Assembly (NCBI GenBank): GCA_033485155.1 | Contig: JAWQJJ010000002.1 | Coordinates: 1-64,000 of the forward strand | Direction: 5' to 3' | Source of the DNA: Methanomassiliicoccus sp. | GTDB taxonomy: Archaea > Thermoplasmatota > Thermoplasmata > Methanomassiliicoccales > Methanomassiliicoccaceae | DNA: 64,000 nt | Part shown: positions 60,353 to 64,000 of the stretch, piece by piece | Numbering within the stretch: the stretch's first letter is position 1 | Layout of the letters: each line of letters begins with the position of its first letter | The notes under the pieces: model-generated | What the model was told of the DNA's origin: nothing | What the model saw: only the letters and a program-made list of their open reading frames with translations | Database searches by the model: none | Program-made: the position numbers and the translations under genes

Positions 60353-61171
60353 GTGCGCATACTCATCATCGGATGCGGCTCCATCGGCTCTGTGCTGGCC
60401 AAGGCGGTGCACGACATGCCGGAGGTCGATCGCATCTATGTCACTGATCAGAGCAAGGACTTTGCCGTCCATCTCATCAGTAGCCTGGAGAAGGCCCAGT
60501 ACATCGACAATGTCAACGGTAAGTTGGCCAAGGTGCTGGGAGAGATCGACCTGGCGGTCGAGGCTGCGAGCCAGGACGCCGCCCGCAAGTTCATTCCCTT
60601 TGCCTTGGAGAACGGAGTGGACGTCATGGTCATGAGCGTGGGGGTGTTCGCCGATGAGGACTTCAGGATGAGGTGCTACGACCTGGCTAAGAAGCACCGC
60701 TCCCGCATCTACGTTCCGTCCGGAGCGATTTGCGGCACCGACGGACTGCATGCCGCCTCCGCGGCTGGTATCAAGGAGGTGCATCTCACCACTCGCAAGG
60801 GGCCCAAGGGCCTGAAGGGCGCGCCGGGTCTGACGATGAAGGGCATCGACGTGGACCAGCTCACCGAGCCCACAGTGGTCTTCGAGGGCAATGCCCGCGA
60901 TGCCTCTCACCAGTTCCCCAAGAACCTCAATGTCGCGGCGACCATCTCTCTCCTGGGAGTGGGATTCGACGAGACCCGCGTGACGATCATCTGCGATCCC
61001 ACGACCGAGCGCAACGCCCATACTCTCGTGGTGAAGGGAGACTTCGGCGAACTCAAGTGCGAGACCCACAACGTCCCCTCGCCCATGACCCCCTCTACGA
61101 GTTACCTGGCGGCTCTGTCCGCGGTAGCGGCCATCAAGAGGGTGTTAGGGAACGTGTGGATCGGGGTGTGA
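60353..61171 (+). CDS. nadX: L-aspartate dehydrogenase (NadX)
   Basis: NadX oxidises L-aspartate to iminoaspartate with NAD(P), the entry step of NAD synthesis in archaea. The 272-residue protein has the Rossmann motif IIGCGSIGSVLAKAV (about 4-18), the catalytic His in ARDASHQFPKNLNVAA (about 186) and the SGAICGTDGL loop. The start is GTG 60353, directly before RILIIGCG; no ATG is usable. No clear ribosome binding site is seen, so a leaderless transcript is possible. nadA and nadC are not in the window. Confidence 0.88.
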   Translation: MRILIIGCGSIGSVLAKAVHDMPEVDRIYVTDQSKDFAVHLISSLEKAQYIDNVNGKLAKVLGEIDLAVEAASQDAARKFIPFALENGVDVMVMSVGVFADEDFRMRCYDLAKKHRSRIYVPSGAICGTDGLHAASAAGIKEVHLTTRKGPKGLKGAPGLTMKGIDVDQLTEPTVVFEGNARDASHQFPKNLNVAATISLLGVGFDETRVTIICDPTTERNAHTLVVKGDFGELKCETHNVPSPMTPSTSYLAALSAVAAIKRVLGNVWIGV

Positions 61172-61207
61172 AAAACAAAGGAAAAGGTGGCCGGTGGGCC
61201 GCCGTGT

Positions 61208-61507
61208 TTACTTCTTCTTCGGCTTCGCCGCGGCCTTCTTGGTTGCGGGGGCCTTCTTGGGAGCAGCCGCCTTCTTCGGCTTCGCCGCGGCCTTCTTGGG
61301 CTCTTCGACGATCTCCACGGTCTCGACCTCCTCCTCTACCTCTTCGTAGTCCAGGAAGTCCAGGAGGGCGTCCTCGAGGTCAGCAAGGACCTCCATGGCC
61401 TCCTCCTTCTTGTCCTTCTCCATCAGATCGAGGGCCTCGGACACCATGTCCAGCATGCTCTCCAGTTCGTTGTCTAGGTCCTCAAAAGCGGTACCAAGCG
61501 TGACCAT
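61208..61507 (-). CDS. Acidic coiled-coil protein with Lys/Ala/Pro-rich tail
   Basis: A 99-residue protein in two opposite halves. Residues 1-68 are strongly acidic with a helical heptad pattern (FEDLDNELESMLDMVSEALD and VEEEVETVEIVEE). Residues 69-99 are a basic tail of Lys, Ala and Pro (KKAAAKPKK, KKAPATKKAAAKPKKK), resembling histone H1 or HU extensions. No family is recognised. The basic tail would suit nucleic acid or ribosome binding (inference). An AGGTGA site lies 6 bases before the ATG. Confidence 0.7.
   Translation of the reverse strand: MVTLGTAFEDLDNELESMLDMVSEALDLMEKDKKEEAMEVLADLEDALLDFLDYEEVEEEVETVEIVEEPKKAAAKPKKAAAPKKAPATKKAAAKPKKK
61214..61299. repeat. 29-bp direct repeat in the Lys/Ala-rich tail
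   Basis: An identical 29-base unit beginning cttcttcggcttcgc occurs at 61214-61242 and 61271-61299, within the basic tail coding region. It can vary in number by slippage. Confidence 0.85.
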
Positions 61508-61685
61508 GTAAATTCACCTACTTTTAAAGTTACAAGAATTATTCATATTTCAACCTATGGAAATGCATCAGCGGTCGTCGCCATTCCCGATCTGGCCGCG
61601 ACCCATCCTCGGCGGAGAGGGATGCGGGGCCGGTTCATGCATCACATTTATTCGCTCTCAAGACCTACTCTGAGAGGTGGTGTTC

Positions 61686-62774
61686 ATGAAAGACAGGGTC
61701 CTGCGCATCTTCTCCAAGCTCTCCGAGCCTGTGGACGCTATTTTGCTGGTCAACGACGAGGAGCCGATCACCGATGCCTCCTTCTTCCATGCCACAGGAC
61801 TGACCTCCGGGCTGTTCGAGCACTGTCCGGCCATCCTCTACCCCGATGGGAAGCTGCGACTGATAACATCCAGGCTGGAAGAGACCTCGGCTAGGTCGAT
61901 CCAGGCGGATGTGGTACCGTACTTCTCCGCCGCCGAACGAGCGGAACAGATGGCCGCCTCGTTGAAGGGGGTGACCCACCTAGGCATCAATGGCACGGGG
62001 ATCACTTATCACTGGGTGAAGGAGATCGAGGCGGCTGCGCCCCAAGCGAGGCTGGTGGATGTGGGCAGGGAGATCACCGCCGCCCGGCTGGTGAAGGACG
62101 CCGAGGAGATCGAGGCCATGCGGGAGGCCTGTCGCATCGCCTCTCGGGTCGCAGACAGCATACCTGACCTGGTGAAAGTTGGGATGACCGAGTATGAGGC
62201 CGGTGCGGAAATCGGCTATCATATGCAGAGGCTGGGCGCGAGCGGGGTATCCTTCGAGACCATCGCCGCCTTCGGCCCGCCGTCAGCGGAGCCGCACCAT
62301 TCCCCCGGGGATGGGCGGCTGAAGGAGGGTGATGTCGCCCTTTTCGACTTTGGGTGCAAGGTCCGCCGGTACTGCTCCGACATTACAAGAACGTTCTTTG
62401 CCGGTCATGCCGACGACCGCCTGCTGCGGATGTACGCAGTGGTTCAAGAGGCTCAGCGGCTGGCCATGGGTGCGGTGAGGGCCGGGGTCAACGGACGCGA
62501 GGTTGACGCGGCGGCCCGCTCATACATCGACTCAACCGAGTTCAAAGGGTCGCTTATCCACTCGACCGGCCATAGCCTGGGCATCAATGTCCACGATGGC
62601 GGAAGGCTCGCCCCCGCCGTCGACATGGTCCTCGAGGAGAACATGGTGTTCACCATCGAGCCGGGAGTGTACGTGCCCGGTGTGGGCGGTATCAGGATCG
62701 AGGACGATGTAGTAGTGACCAAGCGGGGATGCGAATCGCTAACCTCCGCGAACAAGGAGCCGAGGGTGATCTGA
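61686..62774 (+). CDS. M24 family Xaa-Pro aminopeptidase
   Basis: A 362-residue metallopeptidase that removes N-terminal residues before proline. All five metal ligands are visible: Asp in ALFDFGCKV, Asp in CSDITRTFF, His in HSTGHSLGINVHD, Glu in FTIEPGVYVPG and Glu in GIRIEDDVVVT. The N-terminal 130 residues form the creatinase-like domain. The ATG at 61686 follows a GAGAGGTGG site. Its stop overlaps the start of the next gene by one base (TGATG), so the two peptidases form an operon. Confidence 0.9.
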   Translation: MKDRVLRIFSKLSEPVDAILLVNDEEPITDASFFHATGLTSGLFEHCPAILYPDGKLRLITSRLEETSARSIQADVVPYFSAAERAEQMAASLKGVTHLGINGTGITYHWVKEIEAAAPQARLVDVGREITAARLVKDAEEIEAMREACRIASRVADSIPDLVKVGMTEYEAGAEIGYHMQRLGASGVSFETIAAFGPPSAEPHHSPGDGRLKEGDVALFDFGCKVRRYCSDITRTFFAGHADDRLLRMYAVVQEAQRLAMGAVRAGVNGREVDAAARSYIDSTEFKGSLIHSTGHSLGINVHDGGRLAPAVDMVLEENMVFTIEPGVYVPGVGGIRIEDDVVVTKRGCESLTSANKEPRVI

Positions 62775-64000
62775 TGGATGACGAGTTGCGGAAGGCCGTA
62801 CGGATAATGCAGGACGAGGGCGCCGAGTTCTGCGATGCCAGGTACCAGGACAGCAGGTCGCTGCTCATTGCAGTGTCCAACCATGAGCTGAGGAACATGT
62901 CCAACGCTCGCCTGGCAGGCATTGGGCTCAGAGCCCGGATAGGGGGTTCCTGGGGCTTCGCCGCTTCCGCGACCATCGATCGGATGAGTATCGCGGAGAT
63001 GGCCCGGAAAGCAGTGCGAGCGGCCAGGACCGGCGACTGCCCCGGGCGGCCGATCCCCGAGCAGCCATCGAGGACCGGAAGCTTCCGGGCGAAAGCTCGC
63101 ATCCCGCCGGCCAGCGTGCCGATCGAAGAGAAGCTGTCCATGGTCAAGGACCTCGATGAGGCGCAGAAGATCTCGGATAGGATCGTGAACACCAATGCCA
63201 TCTATGCTGAGGGTTTGAGGGCCACCACCCTGGTCAACTCCTTCGGTTCCTCGCTACACTGGGAGGACGAGCGGATCAGGCTCATCGCCAATACCGTGGC
63301 CGCCGACAACGGCCGCATGGAGTCGTACCGCGAGAGCATCGCGGGGACCAGGGGCATGGAGCTGTTGCAGCAGTACGATCTCGCTGAGGTCGGGGTCAAC
63401 ACCGCACGGGAAGCCATCGTCCAGCTGGGGTCGATCAAACCGCCTTCGGGCATGGTCACATGTATCACCGATCCTGAGATCACCGGCCTCCTGGCCCACG
63501 AGGTCATGGGCCACGCCTCGGAGGCGGACGAGATCGTGAAGCGGCGGTCCTTCCTCACCGACCAGGTCGGAAAGGTCGTCGCCAACGAGCAGATCACCAT
63601 GGTTGACGACGGGACACTGGAGGGCGGCTACGGGTCCATCACCTTCGACGACGAGGGGACGCCGTCGTCGCGCACCACGATCATCGAGGACGGCGTATAC
63701 CAGGGATACATGCAAAATCTGGAGACCGGGGCGGAGATGGGGGTGCAATCTACCGGCAATGGGCGGGCTCAGGACTTCGGTCGGCGGATGTGGGTACGCA
63801 TGACCAATACCTTCTTCGAAGCCGGGGAATGGACCCTGGAGGAAATGGTCGAGGACATCAAGTTCGGCATCCTCACCGACAAGTTCGTCAACGGCATGGA
63901 GGATCCCGTGGGCGGGGGCTTCGAGGCCAAGGCCCACCGCGGGTTCCTTATCGAGAACGGCAGGGTCACCAGGCCGCTGAGGGCCATCACCCTCACCGGA
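62774..64000 (+). CDS. tldD: TldD-type metalloprotease, cut by the window edge
   Basis: The frame from ATG 62774 runs open to the right edge (409 codons seen). The zinc motif HEVMGHASE (HExxxH) lies near residue 242, preceded by DPEITGLLA, as in TldD/PmbA proteins, which in pairs degrade unfolded peptides and process small modified peptides. The N-terminal half has the usual beta-helical pattern. Which member of the TldD/TldE pair it is cannot be settled fully, but the HExxxH motif indicates the active TldD subunit. The partner is presumably just outside. Confidence 0.85.
   Translation, partial: MDDELRKAVRIMQDEGAEFCDARYQDSRSLLIAVSNHELRNMSNARLAGIGLRARIGGSWGFAASATIDRMSIAEMARKAVRAARTGDCPGRPIPEQPSRTGSFRAKARIPPASVPIEEKLSMVKDLDEAQKISDRIVNTNAIYAEGLRATTLVNSFGSSLHWEDERIRLIANTVAADNGRMESYRESIAGTRGMELLQQYDLAEVGVNTAREAIVQLGSIKPPSGMVTCITDPEITGLLAHEVMGHASEADEIVKRRSFLTDQVGKVVANEQITMVDDGTLEGGYGSITFDDEGTPSSRTTIIEDGVYQGYMQNLETGAEMGVQSTGNGRAQDFGRRMWVRMTNTFFEAGEWTLEEMVEDIKFGILTDKFVNGMEDPVGGGFEAKAHRGFLIENGRVTRPLRAITLTG

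Noticed and set aside
61214-61299. Direct repeat considered as a CRISPR or mobile element end
   Set aside because: Only two copies occur, both inside a coding region and explained by the Lys/Ala/Pro repeats of the protein.

Overview
The window reads as a stretch of an archaeal chromosome with a high GC content. The best fit is a methylotrophic methanogen of the Thermoplasmatota, close to Methanomassiliicoccales (inference). The archaeal signs are the block aIF1A - Rio1 - KH protein - Pus10 - L21e - Rpb4/RpoF - DUF655 - KsgA/Dim1, TATA-type promoters, archease and mevalonate-pathway chemistry. The methanogen signs are corrinoid proteins beside an MtaA/MtbA-type methyltransferase, and hgcAB. 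No insertion sequence, CRISPR array or rRNA was seen. One tRNA, Glu(UUC), is present.

Layout. 1-4.4 kb: a truncated surface protein, an aldehyde dehydrogenase, a DUF169 protein and two stretches that look like decayed genes. 4.4-9.4 kb: the translation/transcription block on the minus strand. 9.6-16.4 kb: a membrane protein, a diiron ferritin-like protein, a DUF2148 protein, two sensor histidine kinases (7TM-type and PocR-type) around tRNA-Glu, and two PII proteins, one of which appears to start at ACG. 16.6-25 kb: tandem SRPBCC protein, FN3 surface protein, acetyl-CoA synthetase-like enzyme, formyltransferase, histidine phosphatase, a two-module Lrp regulator and an operon with an iron-sulfur flavoprotein. 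25-30.5 kb: a cysteine-tailed Lrp regulator divergent from hybrid cluster protein across overlapping palindromes, an M48 protease, an MFS exporter and a methionine-rich mini-protein. 30.6-36.7 kb: proA-proB, a flavodoxin pair, a second two-module Lrp regulator, and hgcC-hgcA-hgcB (mercury methylation). 36.7-39.9 kb: membrane proteins, an APC permease, GNAT and THUMP proteins.

40-55.4 kb is the most unusual region. It holds two corrinoid proteins flanking one MtaA-like methyltransferase, a bacterial-type RsuA/RluB pseudouridine synthase, a CobW/HypB-like GTPase with two small partners, and an HTH_10 regulator. It also holds three paralogous hydantoinase/oxoprolinase A-type ATPases (each with a winged-helix-like insert), two overlapping DGC-type cysteine proteins, an EhaR-like HAD protein and a PfkB kinase. 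No recognisable substrate:corrinoid methyltransferase (MtaB, MtmB, MtbB, MttB) lies nearby, so the substrate is unknown. My working hypothesis is an undescribed corrinoid-dependent one-carbon system in which the ATPases, the GTPase and the Cys-rich proteins load, activate or feed the corrinoid proteins.

55.4-64 kb: mevalonate (di)phosphate decarboxylase with archease, a roughly 990-residue propeller/Ig surface protein, aspartate dehydrogenase, an acidic protein with a Lys/Ala/Pro tail, an M24 aminopeptidase and a TldD-type protease cut by the right edge. Positions were read by eye; family calls rest on recognised motifs and no database search was run.
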